From Vibrio gelatinilyticus (GTDB lineage: Bacteria > Pseudomonadota > Gammaproteobacteria > Enterobacterales > Vibrionaceae): a stretch of DNA of 64,000 nucleotides. The DNA is taken from positions 372,001 to 436,000 of the forward strand of contig NZ_JAJNNZ010000001.1 of the NCBI RefSeq assembly GCF_022836845.1, given 5' to 3'. The notes below the pieces were generated by a model, which saw nothing but the letters and a program-made list of their open reading frames with translations, did no database searches and had not been told where the DNA came from. Positions within the stretch are counted from its first letter, which is position 1. Every line of letters begins with the position of its first letter. The position numbers were made by a program, and so were the translations under genes. Positions 35,841-44,980 of the stretch are shown here, piece after piece.

Positions 35841-35949
35841 GGGTGGAAGCCCCAGCCACATCCCGGCACACAAGTCATCCGCTGCGGCTGCTTCCTTCCG
35901 GACCTGACCGAGTTCACGAACTATTGTTGCGGGAGGACCAGAGCCTCCA
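35841..35949 (-). ncRNA. ffs: 4.5S signal recognition particle RNA
   Basis: The minus strand contains the invariant SRP core CAGGTCCGGAAGGAAGCAGC and GTGTGCCGGGATG. The outer ends pair over at least 10 bases (UGGAGGCUCU with GGGGCUUCCA), closing the long hairpin. Length is about 109 nt, like E. coli 4.5S (114). The RNA binds Ffh and delivers nascent membrane proteins to FtsY. The Tn7-like element ends about 5 bp past the 3' end, so the gene itself is untouched. Confidence 0.96.
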
Positions 35950-35989
35950 TAGATTCTTTTTCTTGCGGCGATGCCGTAAGAGTGGAAGG

Positions 35990-36018
35990 ATTATCAAACA
36001 TCCCCAGAATGATTGCAA
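35990..36018 (-). promoter_or_regulatory. Sigma-70 promoter of ffs
   Basis: On the minus strand: TTGCAA (-35, 36018-36013), 17-bp spacer, GATAAT (-10, 35995-35990). It would start transcription near 35983, leaving a leader of about 33 nt that is likely removed by RNase P, as with E. coli pre-4.5S RNA. Confidence 0.75.
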
Positions 36019-36077
36019 GAACAATCCCACCATTTTTCAAGCAAAGTGGTTTAACTGATTAAGCATTGGGCAATTAG

Positions 36078-36102
36078 GCCGCCCGATACCAGATCGAGCG
36101 GC
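36078..36102 (-). terminator. Hairpin after the membrane protein gene
   Basis: GCCGC-N-CGAT / ATCG-N-GCGGC can form a stem with a 5-base loop. A T-run does not follow on the minus strand, so it is a weak or Rho-assisted terminator candidate for the gene ending at 36125. Confidence 0.3.
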
Positions 36103-36124
36103 GCTTTCTTGTTGAAATAAGGGA

Positions 36125-36865
36125 TCAAACTTCTTTATGTTCGCTATCAACGGTCAGGATGTAATCTGTCATCCATGCGGTTCCCAATAGGCATAACCAA
36201 ACCACAAAAACCGGCCTAGGTACCTCGATTCCAGGGAACACAACAAGAGCCGCAAAGCCAACAGATGGTAGTGTCCAGCACAGCAGTTTATTAAAGCTGA
36301 ATGTTTTTAAGCGAGATAGACTTTCCATCGACGCAATCATCCCTGTTAGACACAGGGCCACTAACGCTGCGTAAGGTAAGCCTGCTGCCCATATCGGTAT
36401 CACAAGCGCCAAAGACCACCAGCTGTGCTGATTTGAGCCTTTCCAATTTCTTGCCGCATACCAGGCAACAAAAACAGCGAATGACTGCACGAGTGTCACC
36501 ATAGGTGTACCGCCGAGTTTTCCGGCTGCTTGAGTACTCATAATGCCAACATTCAGGGTCACCACGATCAGCGCAACAATTGCCACAACCCAAAGGTTAC
36601 TGCGCCTTGAGAACATGACCATAAAGATCGGGACCAACACCCAAACGGCAACAGACATAGTGATTGGTTGCAAAGGCAGTGTAAGGCCAAAAACGACCAT
36701 AGCGGCCAACAACATTAGCCCTGCTATACCGCCTTGTGGAAGGATCCATAATGCGGGTATCATGGTGGCTAATACGGGGATATCACCTGCCGATAAGCTA
36801 ATTGCCCGAGCGCAAATAACCGCTAAGAAAGCCGTGATAAAGAACTGAAAAATTGAAAATACCAT
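36125..36865 (-). CDS. Integral membrane protein, unknown function
   Basis: 246 residues with about eight hydrophobic helices (for example IFQFFITAFLAVICARAISL, MLLAAMVVFGLTL, WVLVPIFMVMF, LVVFPGIEVP near the end). No transport or enzyme motif is recognisable. It stands alone upstream of ffs, on the same strand, and is divergent from the ATL gene. Probably a conserved vibrio inner-membrane protein; I cannot name it. The start at 36865 is followed immediately by the first helix, and AAGGAGAGAG lies just upstream, supporting it. Confidence 0.78.
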   Translation of the reverse strand: MVFSIFQFFITAFLAVICARAISLSAGDIPVLATMIPALWILPQGGIAGLMLLAAMVVFGLTLPLQPITMSVAVWVLVPIFMVMFSRRSNLWVVAIVALIVVTLNVGIMSTQAAGKLGGTPMVTLVQSFAVFVAWYAARNWKGSNQHSWWSLALVIPIWAAGLPYAALVALCLTGMIASMESLSRLKTFSFNKLLCWTLPSVGFAALVVFPGIEVPRPVFVVWLCLLGTAWMTDYILTVDSEHKEV

Positions 36866-36917
36866 AGCTCTCTCCTTATACCGATCCGTGGTAAATATGA
36901 ACTAGGACAGTTTCAGT

Positions 36918-37220
36918 ATGGACCAATTCACCACACAAATCTTTGCTGTAATTCACCAAATTCCAATTGGAAAAGTAGCAACCTATGGCCAAGTCGCCAA
37001 AATGGCGCAATACCCAGGCTATGCAAGGCATGTTGGCAAAGCGTTAAGCCAATTACCTGAAGGCACAAAACTGCCCTGGCATCGGGTCATTAACAGCAAA
37101 GGAGAGATATCACTAAAAGGGGAAGACTTCTTACGCCAAAAAACTCGGCTTGTGGAAGAAGGTATAGAGATCAGTATAAAAGGGAAGATTTCACTAAAAA
37201 AATACGCCTGGCAGCCCTAA
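36918..37220 (+). CDS. Alkyltransferase-like protein (ATL/MGMT family)
   Basis: 100 residues with the MGMT DNA-binding fold: IGKVATYGQVAKMAQYPGYA then RHVGKALSQLP. The alkyl-acceptor motif reads PWHRVIN, with Trp in place of the Cys of active MGMT (PCHRV), which defines ATL proteins. ATLs bind O6-alkylguanine without removing the alkyl group and pass the lesion to nucleotide excision repair. It is a single gene, divergent from the membrane protein gene and convergent with the lipoprotein gene. Equivalent to E. coli YbaZ. Confidence 0.93.
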   Translation: MDQFTTQIFAVIHQIPIGKVATYGQVAKMAQYPGYARHVGKALSQLPEGTKLPWHRVINSKGEISLKGEDFLRQKTRLVEEGIEISIKGKISLKKYAWQP

Positions 37221-37241
37221 AGACCGCCAGGCATCAGGTTG

Positions 37242-37667
37242 TTACTGACCGCTGATTCCTTTGAGCATCAACGCCACTTGTTTGGTTTTCGCTTCATCGG
37301 TAATCACACTGTAATTGGTGTCGGTGATAAAACGAAGTTTGCCGTCAATTTCAATTCGAGCACTCACACTGTAACGGTGTCGGCTATCAATCTCGGCGGC
37401 GTCGTAACTCAGTTCGAAATCAAAAGGAACCTGCTCTCCATCTGTCGAAAATGTCTGCTTAGCCAATACGATTGCTGGAGCATCCGCCAAAGAAATGTCC
37501 TGCAGAGATATGGTCACAACCGCATTCGGTGGTAATGCTATTCGTTCACGATAAGCAACTGTGCCTTTTACCGATTCCATCTGACTCTCCGGCGCGGGTT
37601 GAGAAGTACAGCCCACTAAAATGATCCCTAAAACCACAGACATCAACGCAACTAGTGCCTTTTTCAT
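37242..37667 (-). CDS. YbaY-family lipoprotein
   Basis: 141 residues from ATG 37667 (MKKALVALMSVVLGI). The signal peptide ends in the lipobox LVGC, so Cys19 or so would be lipidated and the protein anchored to a membrane facing the periplasm. The mature part (GTVAYRERIALPPNAVVTIS and ADAPAIVLAKQTF) matches the YbaY/type III secretion pilotin-like beta-sandwich (DUF). The role of YbaY is not established. Its frame is open upstream to 37688, but the ATG at 37667 fits the signal peptide. It is convergent with the ATL gene. Confidence 0.87.
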   Translation of the reverse strand: MKKALVALMSVVLGIILVGCTSQPAPESQMESVKGTVAYRERIALPPNAVVTISLQDISLADAPAIVLAKQTFSTDGEQVPFDFELSYDAAEIDSRHRYSVSARIEIDGKLRFITDTNYSVITDEAKTKQVALMLKGISGQ

Positions 37668-37888
37668 ACAGCCTCTCTTTAACTTCACTTTACTTTACTT
37701 TGAGTAACGACAAATGATTCACCCATAGAATACCTATTAAAGATAACAGATGTTTGACGCTATGCAGCATTAAAAACGCTCTGTTTTCCAAAGCCTTTCA
37801 TGAATGCCTACATTTTAACTACTGCTTGACGATCAAAGCGACAAATCCCAAACTAGTAGTGTCCGACAGTTACAATAAGAAGATTTAT

Positions 37889-38749
37889 ATGAGCAAACCG
37901 TTACGAGAATTATTAGAGTTACTTCAGTTAGAACCTTTAGAACAAGGATTGTTTCGGGGCCAGAGCGAACACCTTGGATTACCGCAAGTTTATGGTGGAC
38001 AAGTCATTGGCCAGGCCTTATCGGCCGCTCGATATACGGTTGAAGAAGACCGAACTGTCCATTCCTTTCATAGTTATTTTTTGCACTCTGGCGATCCAGA
38101 AAAGCCGATTATCTATGATGTCGAAAACCTAAGAGATGGTCGTAGCTTTAGCACACGACGCGTTAAAGCGATTCAAAATGGCCGTCCGATATTCTATTTG
38201 ACCGCAAGTTATCACGGAGACGCACCTGGTTTTGAGCACCAAAATACCATGCCTGAGGTTAGCGGCCCTGAGAACTACGTTTCAGAATCAGAACTGGCGG
38301 CGCGCATCGCCGACTTTTTACCAGAGAAGATCCGCGAAGTTTTCTGTAGCGAAGAAGCTATCGAGGTTCGCCCGGTGACGGTGATCAACCCTCTGAAACC
38401 AGAAAAAGCCGAGCCTACGCAAAAGCTTTGGATTCGCGCCAATGGTGAAGTGCCTGACAGCCCACTGATTCATCAATACCTTTTAGGTTATGCGTCTGAC
38501 TGGCGATTTTTGACAACGGCACTGCACCCGCATGGTGTGTCTATCATGACGCCTAAATTCCAACTGGCGACGATCGATCACTCGATGTGGTTCCACCGTC
38601 CAGTGAAAATTGACGAGTGGCTGTTGTATTGTATCGACAGCCCAAGTGCCAGCAATTCACGCGGTCTGGTGCGCGGCGAAATATACAACCAAAAGGGTGA
38701 GCTGGTTGCTTCAACCATGCAAGAAGGCGTCATGCGCTTCGCAAAATAA
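37889..38749 (+). CDS. tesB: Acyl-CoA thioesterase II
   Basis: 286 residues from ATG 37889 (AAGAAG upstream), the exact length of E. coli TesB; the open frame starts earlier but the extra part is not TesB-like. The double hot-dog fold shows [32 protein letters not shown] and, in the second half, [13 protein letters not shown] with the catalytic Asp, plus the Gln and Thr of the family triad. It hydrolyses medium- and long-chain acyl-CoA in the cytoplasm. A bidirectional terminator follows. Confidence 0.96.
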   Translation: MSKPLRELLELLQLEPLEQGLFRGQSEHLGLPQVYGGQVIGQALSAARYTVEEDRTVHSFHSYFLHSGDPEKPIIYDVENLRDGRSFSTRRVKAIQNGRPIFYLTASYHGDAPGFEHQNTMPEVSGPENYVSESELAARIADFLPEKIREVFCSEEAIEVRPVTVINPLKPEKAEPTQKLWIRANGEVPDSPLIHQYLLGYASDWRFLTTALHPHGVSIMTPKFQLATIDHSMWFHRPVKIDEWLLYCIDSPSASNSRGLVRGEIYNQKGELVASTMQEGVMRFAK

Positions 38750-38770
38750 TGCTAAATATAAGAAACCGAT

Positions 38771-38800
38771 AAAAAAAGCGCTTTTCAAAGCGCTTTTTTT
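38771..38800. terminator. Bidirectional Rho-independent terminator
   Basis: AAAAAAAGCGCTTTTCAAAG and its mirror form a stem of about 13 bp with T-runs on both strands. It serves tesB and the convergent dehydrogenase operon. Confidence 0.9.
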
Positions 38801-38815
38801 GTTTAAGGAGTCTGG

Positions 38816-40261
38816 TTACTTGGACCGCTCAGGCAAGTGCAGTTTTCGGTTAACAAGAAAGTTCACCATTCTTTTGGCAAAACCGCTGTATGGCGGCAAC
38901 AATAGCGAGCTGAACGTAACCGAAGATTGATGCATAACCGGCTTCATTTTTGAGAGTGATTCAAAGCCATCTCGGCCATGGTAGTTACCAATACCGCTTG
39001 CCCCTACCCCGCCAAATGGCAAGTCGTGCTGCGCAACGTGAACCATCACGTCATTAATCGCTACGCCACCAGAAATGGTGCTATGAAGCACTTCCTGTTT
39101 TACCGCTTTGTCATTGGTAAATAAATACAATGCCAGTGGCCTATCACGTTCACCTATATACTGGTATACCTCATCCAGGCTCTTGTAAGTCACAATCGGT
39201 AATATCGGACCAAAAATTTCTCGTTGTAACACTGTCATGTCATCTGTGGGGTTAACCACAAGATGGATCGCCATCTGACGAGTCTGGTCGTTCGGCTCAC
39301 TTTTAGGCAGCAAGTTGATGACATCAGCCCCTTTTTCTTTGGCATCCTCTAATTTGCTCATCAAACGTTCATACGACGGTTCATCGATAATAGACGTCAG
39401 CTCAGTGACCTCTTTTTTGGCAAAGCGCTTCGCAATAATGGCCTTTGCGAGTTTGATGGTTTCTTCCAAGCTTTCTTCAGGAATCAACAGGTAATCTGGT
39501 GCAACACAGGTTTGGCCACTGTTGTAGCTTTTGCCCCCAAGAATACGAGACAGTGCTTTTTTCAATGGATAGTCTTTAGCAACAATGGCTGGAGACTTAC
39601 CACCAAGTTCAAGCGTTACAGGCGTTAAGTTCTCTGCCGCTGCAGCCATGACTTTTTTACCTGTCGCCGTTGAGCCGGTAAAAATGAGGTGATCAAATGG
39701 TAGCCGCGCAAAGGTCGGGCCTGTGTCTCCGGTTTCTGCCACAAAACAGATTTCGGTTTGATCGAACTCCTGAGCAAAGGCATTAGCTAGCACACGGCAC
39801 AATCGCTGGGAGTTTTCTGACATCTTCACCATGATTCGGTTGCCTGCCGCCATCGCCGTCACCATTGGAGAGATGGCTAACATCAACGGGTAGTTCCAAG
39901 GCACCATAATGCCAACAGAGCCCAGCGGTTGCGGAATCAAGCGGTTCTTGGCTGGCTTAAACCAAATTGAGGTTGAACGCCTTTTCGGCTTCATCCACTT
40001 CGACAGTTTTTTGCGTGCATCTACCGCACTCTCTATTGAAGTAAACACTTCCAACAAACTTGTCTCTGTGACGGTACGAGAGCCAAAGTCTTCATGGATA
40101 GCCTGACAGATTTCGCTTTGATGCTGCTTTAATATGCGCTCCAGTTTGTGCAAGTTGTCCACGCGCACTTCTTTACTCATAAAGGGGTCTTGCTTATAAG
40201 CGTGTTTCTGGCGCAGCAAAATTTCATCCAGCTCTGAAGCGGTAAACTCTACTTGGGTCAT
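38816..40261 (-). CDS. Aldehyde dehydrogenase (coniferyl aldehyde dehydrogenase-like)
   Basis: 481 residues. Motifs are PWNYPLMLAISPM (about 120), the nucleotide loop FTGSTATGKKVM, the general base Glu in TLELGGKSPAIV (about 225) and the catalytic Cys in YNSGQTCVAPDYL (about 259). It oxidises an aldehyde with NAD(P)+. The length and PFGGVGASGIGNYHGRDGF near the C-terminus fit the coniferyl/fatty aldehyde class 3 group, which often lacks the long N-terminus of betaine-type enzymes. It follows the iron-dependent alcohol dehydrogenase without a gap, so alcohol to aldehyde to acid is a likely pathway. Confidence 0.92.
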   Translation of the reverse strand: MTQVEFTASELDEILLRQKHAYKQDPFMSKEVRVDNLHKLERILKQHQSEICQAIHEDFGSRTVTETSLLEVFTSIESAVDARKKLSKWMKPKRRSTSIWFKPAKNRLIPQPLGSVGIMVPWNYPLMLAISPMVTAMAAGNRIMVKMSENSQRLCRVLANAFAQEFDQTEICFVAETGDTGPTFARLPFDHLIFTGSTATGKKVMAAAAENLTPVTLELGGKSPAIVAKDYPLKKALSRILGGKSYNSGQTCVAPDYLLIPEESLEETIKLAKAIIAKRFAKKEVTELTSIIDEPSYERLMSKLEDAKEKGADVINLLPKSEPNDQTRQMAIHLVVNPTDDMTVLQREIFGPILPIVTYKSLDEVYQYIGERDRPLALYLFTNDKAVKQEVLHSTISGGVAINDVMVHVAQHDLPFGGVGASGIGNYHGRDGFESLSKMKPVMHQSSVTFSSLLLPPYSGFAKRMVNFLVNRKLHLPERSK

Positions 40262-41461
40262 TTAATGCTCTCCATTAGGAAGTAACTTAACGAGTAATTC
40301 TTGGCATTGTTTATTAGACATCACAACAGGAACTGGATACTCACCAAACGCCTCACCAATCGCTTGCTTGGCAATATCCGCGATATCATATTCTTGCAAC
40401 TCCTTTACTGTACTGGCTATACCCAAACTGCGCAGTAACATTTCGATCTTCTCAATAAACTGACTCACGATATCGGATTGAGGCTCTAGCGCGATATCAT
40501 CACAGAAATGTGCGGCCAACTCACGCAATCTCACAGGGTTCTGTTCGGCGATAAATCGTAGAACTTGAGGCAACACGATAGCATTAGCTTGCCCATGCGG
40601 CACATGGTAAAAAGCGCCAAGTTGGTGAGCAATTGCATGAACATAACCTATATAGGTACGAGTAAAAGCGACACCCGCATCAAAACTGGCTTTGGCCATT
40701 TTCTCTCTTGCCTGAATATCAGAGCCATTTTCAACCGCTTTCGGTAAGTATTCAAGTATTGCCTGAATAGCCCCGATACTGAGCGCTTTTGTGTAGGAAT
40801 TTGCGTAACCGCTCAGATAGGACTCGATAGCATGGGTTAAGGCATCAATACCGGTTTCTGCGGTGACTCGCACAGGCAAGCCAATCATCAGTTCGGCATC
40901 TAGAATGGCGACTTTGGGGACCAGGAACGGATCGGCGATCGCCAGCTTTTTCCTGGCCACTTCATCACTCACAACGGCCGCGGCCGTGGTTTCAGAACCC
41001 GTGCCAGCAGTGGTTGGAATGGCAATAATAGGCATAAGCGGCCTGTGAACCCGGAACAGGCCAGTAAGCCTGGCAACATCTTTTCCGGTTCTTACTGACG
41101 CAGCAATAGCCTTAGCACAGTCCATAGGAGATCCGCCACCAAGAGCAATAATGCCATCGCATTGATGCTCACAGTAGACATTGACTCCCTCTCGCACCAC
41201 ATCAAAATTGGGATCGGGTACGACATCGTCGTACATTGCAAATGGAATTGAACTGCGTTGCAGAGAAGAAATCACCTTCTGCGCAATACCTAGCGACACT
41301 AAGGCATTGTCAGTCACAATAAGAGGTTTGCTAACGCGATATTGTTGGCACAACTCCCCTACCTTCGCTACCGAACCAGCGCCCTCGACGCAATGAGGAG
41401 TCGACACAGGGACCATTTTTATAAATGGTTTTTTCACTCCCACTAACAGCTGATGCAACAT
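40262..41461 (-). CDS. Iron-containing alcohol dehydrogenase
   Basis: 399 residues. The NAD-binding loop is ALGGGSPMDCAKAIA (about 106-120) and the iron ligands sit in ETGIDALTHAIESY (Asp and His), YVHAIAHQLGAFYH and PHGQANAIVL. This is a group III alcohol dehydrogenase (YiaY/EutG-like) with broad alcohol specificity. The stop codon is directly adjacent to the aldehyde dehydrogenase start, giving a two-gene operon. No dedicated regulator is adjacent; the closest is an Lrp gene on the same strand, 88 bp upstream, which could also influence it. Confidence 0.93.
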   Translation of the reverse strand: MLHQLLVGVKKPFIKMVPVSTPHCVEGAGSVAKVGELCQQYRVSKPLIVTDNALVSLGIAQKVISSLQRSSIPFAMYDDVVPDPNFDVVREGVNVYCEHQCDGIIALGGGSPMDCAKAIAASVRTGKDVARLTGLFRVHRPLMPIIAIPTTAGTGSETTAAAVVSDEVARKKLAIADPFLVPKVAILDAELMIGLPVRVTAETGIDALTHAIESYLSGYANSYTKALSIGAIQAILEYLPKAVENGSDIQAREKMAKASFDAGVAFTRTYIGYVHAIAHQLGAFYHVPHGQANAIVLPQVLRFIAEQNPVRLRELAAHFCDDIALEPQSDIVSQFIEKIEMLLRSLGIASTVKELQEYDIADIAKQAIGEAFGEYPVPVVMSNKQCQELLVKLLPNGEH

Positions 41462-41549
41462 GATGACAGTCCTTTGTCATAATTGACTAAATCTTTTATA
41501 GAGTGAATGCTCAATATTTGCAATCTCTGGCATCAGAAGTGAGAGACTG

Positions 41550-42011
41550 CTACCTGATTGGCAGTGCTGTTGTGTACTTAAGCGGTTCCATCGCAAAGGT
41601 GGAGGTGACATTGGACAATCCATCAATGCTGTTGACTAGCTTCTTATAGAACTCATCAAACTGCTTCATGTCCTTGACGAGCACTTTCATCATATAGTCA
41701 TATTCACCGGCCATACGATAAAACTCCATCACTTCGGGAAACAACGAGACGGTGTCGACAAACGTTTGATACCACTCATGCGAGTGATTGGTGGTTTTGA
41801 TTTGCACAAACGAAGTGAACGACAAATTCAGTTTCTCGGGATCCAGCAAGGCGACCCGTTTACTGATAATCCCCTGCTCTTCCAATCGCTTTAGCCGCTT
41901 CCAACAAGGGGTAGTTGTTAGGTTCACGGCTTCGGACAATTGATTGAGTGACAAGGTCCCATCGTCTTGCAACAGCGCGAGCAGCTTCTTATCGATACTG
42001 TCTATTTCCAC
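41550..42011 (-). CDS. Lrp/AsnC-family transcriptional regulator
   Basis: 153 residues with an N-terminal winged helix-turn-helix ([21 protein letters not shown] region, residues about 14-32, [14 protein letters not shown]) and a C-terminal RAM domain ([32 protein letters not shown]) that usually binds an amino acid. It is divergent from a PLP-dependent cysteine synthase-like gene 124 bp away, so it probably regulates that gene in response to an amino acid. Confidence 0.93.
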   Translation of the reverse strand: MEIDSIDKKLLALLQDDGTLSLNQLSEAVNLTTTPCWKRLKRLEEQGIISKRVALLDPEKLNLSFTSFVQIKTTNHSHEWYQTFVDTVSLFPEVMEFYRMAGEYDYMMKVLVKDMKQFDEFYKKLVNSIDGLSNVTSTFAMEPLKYTTALPIR

Positions 42012-42135
42012 AAATCCCCCTATTAGAGAAAATTTTTCTACCCAATTGCCAAATTAAAGCAAATATAGCAAAGTTTTTCTCCAATGTGCTAGGTAAATTA
42101 TACCTATACCCGCGAGAAACAAAGGAATAGAAATC

Positions 42136-43206
42136 ATGTGTACAGACCATCAGTGGATCAACAACGCCATCAGAAAAATTGAAGCTGATTTTCAACGTTC
42201 GGCAGATACTCACCTCATTAAGCTTGATTTACCGTCAATCGAAGGTGTTGATCTGTATCTGAAAGATGAAAGTACACACCCAACAGGTTCGCTTAAGCAC
42301 CGATTGGCTCGTTCTTTGTTTTTGTACGCGATTTGTAATGGCTGGATTGGCCCAGAGACCACTGTGATCGAATCATCTTCAGGCAGCACAGCCGTATCAG
42401 AAGCCTATTTTGCACGCCTGTTGGGCTTGCCTTTCATTGCTGTAATGCCGAAAAGTACTGCTCGCAAAAAAATCGAGCAGATCGAGTTTTATGGCGGTCA
42501 AGCACACTTGGTGGATCGCTCTGATCAGATCTACGCGGAATCGCACCGTCTGGCACAAGAGCTTAATGGTCACTATATGGATCAGTTTACCTACGCTGAG
42601 CGCGCGACCGATTGGCGCGGAAATAACAACATCGCTAATTCCATCTTCAGCCAGATGGAACTCGAAGATCATCCGATCCCAAGTTGGGTGGTAATGAGCC
42701 CAGGAACAGGCGGTACATCGGCTACAATTGGTCGCTTTATTCGCTATCAAAAGCACGAAACTAAGTTGTGCGTCGTCGATCCTGAAAACTCAGTATTTCA
42801 CGACTACTATAAAACCGGAAATGCCAATATTACCGGCGATACCGGCAGTAAAATTGAAGGTATTGGCCGCCCGCGCGTTGAGCCAAGCTTCATTCCTGGT
42901 GTGATTGATGAAATGCGTACGATTCCAGATGCGGCCAGTATCGCCACGACTCAATGGTTAGAGAAAATTCTTGGCCGCAAAGTCGGTGCATCAACAGGTA
43001 CCAACGTTTACGGCGCATTGCAGCTAGCGTGCGAAATGAAGCGTAAAGGCGAAACAGGATCGATTGTGACTTTATTGTGTGACAGTGGTGAGCGCTATCT
43101 TGACACCTATTTCAACCAGGAATGGATTAAAGACAACATCGGTGACATTCAACCTTATGCTGAAAAACTAGAGATATTTGAGCGTGTAGGAACTCTAGAC
43201 GATTAA
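42136..43206 (+). CDS. PLP-dependent cysteine synthase/cystathionine synthase-family protein
   Basis: 356 residues of fold type II. The PLP lysine is in [14 protein letters not shown] (about residue 54), the phosphate loop is [14 protein letters not shown] and [16 protein letters not shown] binds the carboxylate side. These resemble CysK/CysM/serine-threonine dehydratase enzymes, but the protein is longer than CysK (about 320) and keeps SSGSTA rather than the TSGNTG of CysK. The substrate is therefore uncertain; the neighbouring Lrp-type regulator suggests an amino acid such as cysteine or serine. It is a known single gene next to an Lrp regulator in vibrios. Confidence 0.88.
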   Translation: MCTDHQWINNAIRKIEADFQRSADTHLIKLDLPSIEGVDLYLKDESTHPTGSLKHRLARSLFLYAICNGWIGPETTVIESSSGSTAVSEAYFARLLGLPFIAVMPKSTARKKIEQIEFYGGQAHLVDRSDQIYAESHRLAQELNGHYMDQFTYAERATDWRGNNNIANSIFSQMELEDHPIPSWVVMSPGTGGTSATIGRFIRYQKHETKLCVVDPENSVFHDYYKTGNANITGDTGSKIEGIGRPRVEPSFIPGVIDEMRTIPDAASIATTQWLEKILGRKVGASTGTNVYGALQLACEMKRKGETGSIVTLLCDSGERYLDTYFNQEWIKDNIGDIQPYAEKLEIFERVGTLDD

Positions 43207-43262
43207 TCTGTCAGTCACTGCTATCTGATCTGATAAATTTGACCAAGCCTGTTAGATATAAA

Positions 43263-43288
43263 CGAGGCGAGCAATTATGTTCGCCTCG
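43263..43288 (-). terminator. Hairpin terminator between convergent genes
   Basis: CGAGGCGA and TCGCCTCG form a perfect 8-bp stem with a 10-base loop. On the minus strand TTTATAT follows, so it mostly suits the chemoreceptor-like gene ending at 43306. Confidence 0.55.
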
Positions 43289-43305
43289 GGACTATTTAGA
43301 CGTGA

Positions 43306-44397
43306 TTAGCGTTCGTACGCCAACTTCACTCTGTCTTGCGCGGTATTAATGTAGCGAACGAGATCGCGGTAAGACTCATCCAGATCTTCCACCAATACGT
43401 CCGTTGCTTTTCCGTTTGATACTGCTTTAAGGTTGGAATGAAAACGCTCAGCTTTATCAAAGAAGAGCTCCAATGGCCCACCCTGCTGAGTCATTTCCTT
43501 GGTTTCATCGTGTTGAGAAGCTATAGTGCCGAAGATGCTTTCGTTCACATGCATGGTTAAGATCCCCAGATCATAATCGGCACCAATCAGCTTAGAGTGC
43601 GCGCTGCTCCACATATTGGTGTATTGCGCAATGGCGCTCGACGCGTAGATATCCACGGTACTTTTGTAGATAACGTCAATGGTCGCCGATGACAAGCCAA
43701 GAATTGATTGAGTATCACGAACAATGTCAGATGCGCCACTAGAAGCTTCTGAGACTTGCTCAGATACCGCTTCGATATTCTCGCCCACAAGGTTGGTACT
43801 CGATTCGATACGCTCGACGAGCCCTGAAATCTCGCTCGCGGCCTCGTTAGCTCTACCCGCTAACGAACGAACTTCGTCGGCAACCACAGCAAAACCTCTG
43901 CCATGTTCTCCGGCACGAGCGGCTTCTATTGCCGCGTTAAGTGCCAATAGGTTAGTCTGCTCCGAGATTTGATGGATAATACTGATAAACTGTGTAATGT
44001 CGTTGGTGAGCTCTTGTAGGGCTCCAACGGTTTTTTTGCTCGCCAAAGACGATTGCGTCACTCGATCCAATGAGCGATACATCGCCTCAAGCTGGCCTTG
44101 CGTTGATTCGAAAACCCCAAGGTTTGACTGTAACTGGTCGCTTTGTTCGATGAGTTCGCTGTTCGCTTGGTCGATATTTGCGGTAGCACCAATCAACTCG
44201 CTCGTAACTGTGGTCAGAAAGCGACGAGAGCGCTGCTTTTGAGTTTGCAGCGTTGCTGAAAGCCTATCTGCTCTACTGACTTCACTTTCTAGCTGTTCGG
44301 TTAATGAGTCAATTTGTGCCTGCAGCGAGTCTCGCTCTTGCTCCCACACTTTTTTATCTTGTTGCAGTTCTATGAGGTGTTTTTTAGAGACAAACAT
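43306..44397 (-). CDS. Soluble methyl-accepting chemotaxis-like protein
   Basis: 363 residues from ATG 44397; an ATG four codons earlier (44409) is possible. The first 70 residues are a coiled coil with no membrane helix. The MCP signalling tip is visible: [20 protein letters not shown] then [20 protein letters not shown] (about 145-185), the part that binds CheA and CheW. The C-terminal 120 residues have a W...H...SIFG...FH layout reminiscent of the CZB zinc-binding domain but with Ser where the usual Cys is, so metal binding is doubtful. Cytoplasmic receptor; ligand unknown. Confidence 0.88.
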   Translation of the reverse strand: MFVSKKHLIELQQDKKVWEQERDSLQAQIDSLTEQLESEVSRADRLSATLQTQKQRSRRFLTTVTSELIGATANIDQANSELIEQSDQLQSNLGVFESTQGQLEAMYRSLDRVTQSSLASKKTVGALQELTNDITQFISIIHQISEQTNLLALNAAIEAARAGEHGRGFAVVADEVRSLAGRANEAASEISGLVERIESSTNLVGENIEAVSEQVSEASSGASDIVRDTQSILGLSSATIDVIYKSTVDIYASSAIAQYTNMWSSAHSKLIGADYDLGILTMHVNESIFGTIASQHDETKEMTQQGGPLELFFDKAERFHSNLKAVSNGKATDVLVEDLDESYRDLVRYINTAQDRVKLAYER

Positions 44398-44537
44398 CGA
44401 ATTACCCATTTATTGTCGTTATATGCAGTCAAATCTAAACAATTGTTTTAATTTATGAAACGAGTGTACTCTAAAGGTGTGAATCAACTCAACGCGCATA
44501 CCCTCTTTGGGTACTAGCGCGGCAATATCACACAAAA

Positions 44538-44559
44538 AAATGCCACATAAGTGGCATTT
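44538..44559 (-). terminator. Rho-independent terminator of DUF1244 gene
   Basis: AAATGCCAC / GTGGCATTT stem with a 4-base loop; on the minus strand a run of seven T follows. Confidence 0.88.
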
Positions 44560-44568
44560 ATCATTGTG

Positions 44569-44883
44569 TTATTTCTGTTTGGCTTCAAATGCGGCCAGCT
44601 GTTCTGGTGTTGCTGCTGGTTGGTGATGTTCCTTCCACTCAGCATAGGTCATACCATAGACACGCTCCCTCGCATCATCGATGTCCAGCTCCAATCCTGC
44701 TTGCTCTGCTTCAGCTTTGTACCATTTGCTAAAGCAATTACGACAAAACCCCGCAAGAATCATCAAATCGATATTCTGTACATCTTTGTTGTCATCAAGA
44801 TGCGCAAGAAGCTTACGAAATACCGCTGCATCCAGTTTATCTTGTTCTTGTTGAGACAAGTTTTTGTATTTAAATTCAGCCAC
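44569..44883 (-). CDS. DUF1244 domain protein
   Basis: 104 residues with the family core AAVFRKLLAHLDDN, then LMILAGFCRNCFSKWY and AYGMTY-type VYGMTYAEWKEHHQ. The CRNC cluster is typical. DUF1244 proteins are conserved in proteobacteria; no reaction is established. Single gene with its own terminator. Confidence 0.93.
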   Translation of the reverse strand: MAEFKYKNLSQQEQDKLDAAVFRKLLAHLDDNKDVQNIDLMILAGFCRNCFSKWYKAEAEQAGLELDIDDARERVYGMTYAEWKEHHQPAATPEQLAAFEAKQK

Positions 44884-44936
44884 TTTACTTCCCTTATTTG
44901 TTTTTTTTTCACCTCATAATCCTAACCAACAAACAA

Positions 44937-44964
44937 AAAAATGCCCAGTCTAAACTGAGCATTT
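44937..44964 (-). terminator. Rho-independent terminator of RND operon
   Basis: On the minus strand TGCTCAGTTTAGACTGGGCA folds into an 8-bp stem with one G-U pair, followed by seven T. Confidence 0.85.
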
Positions 44965-44980
44965 GTGTGAGATTTTGATA

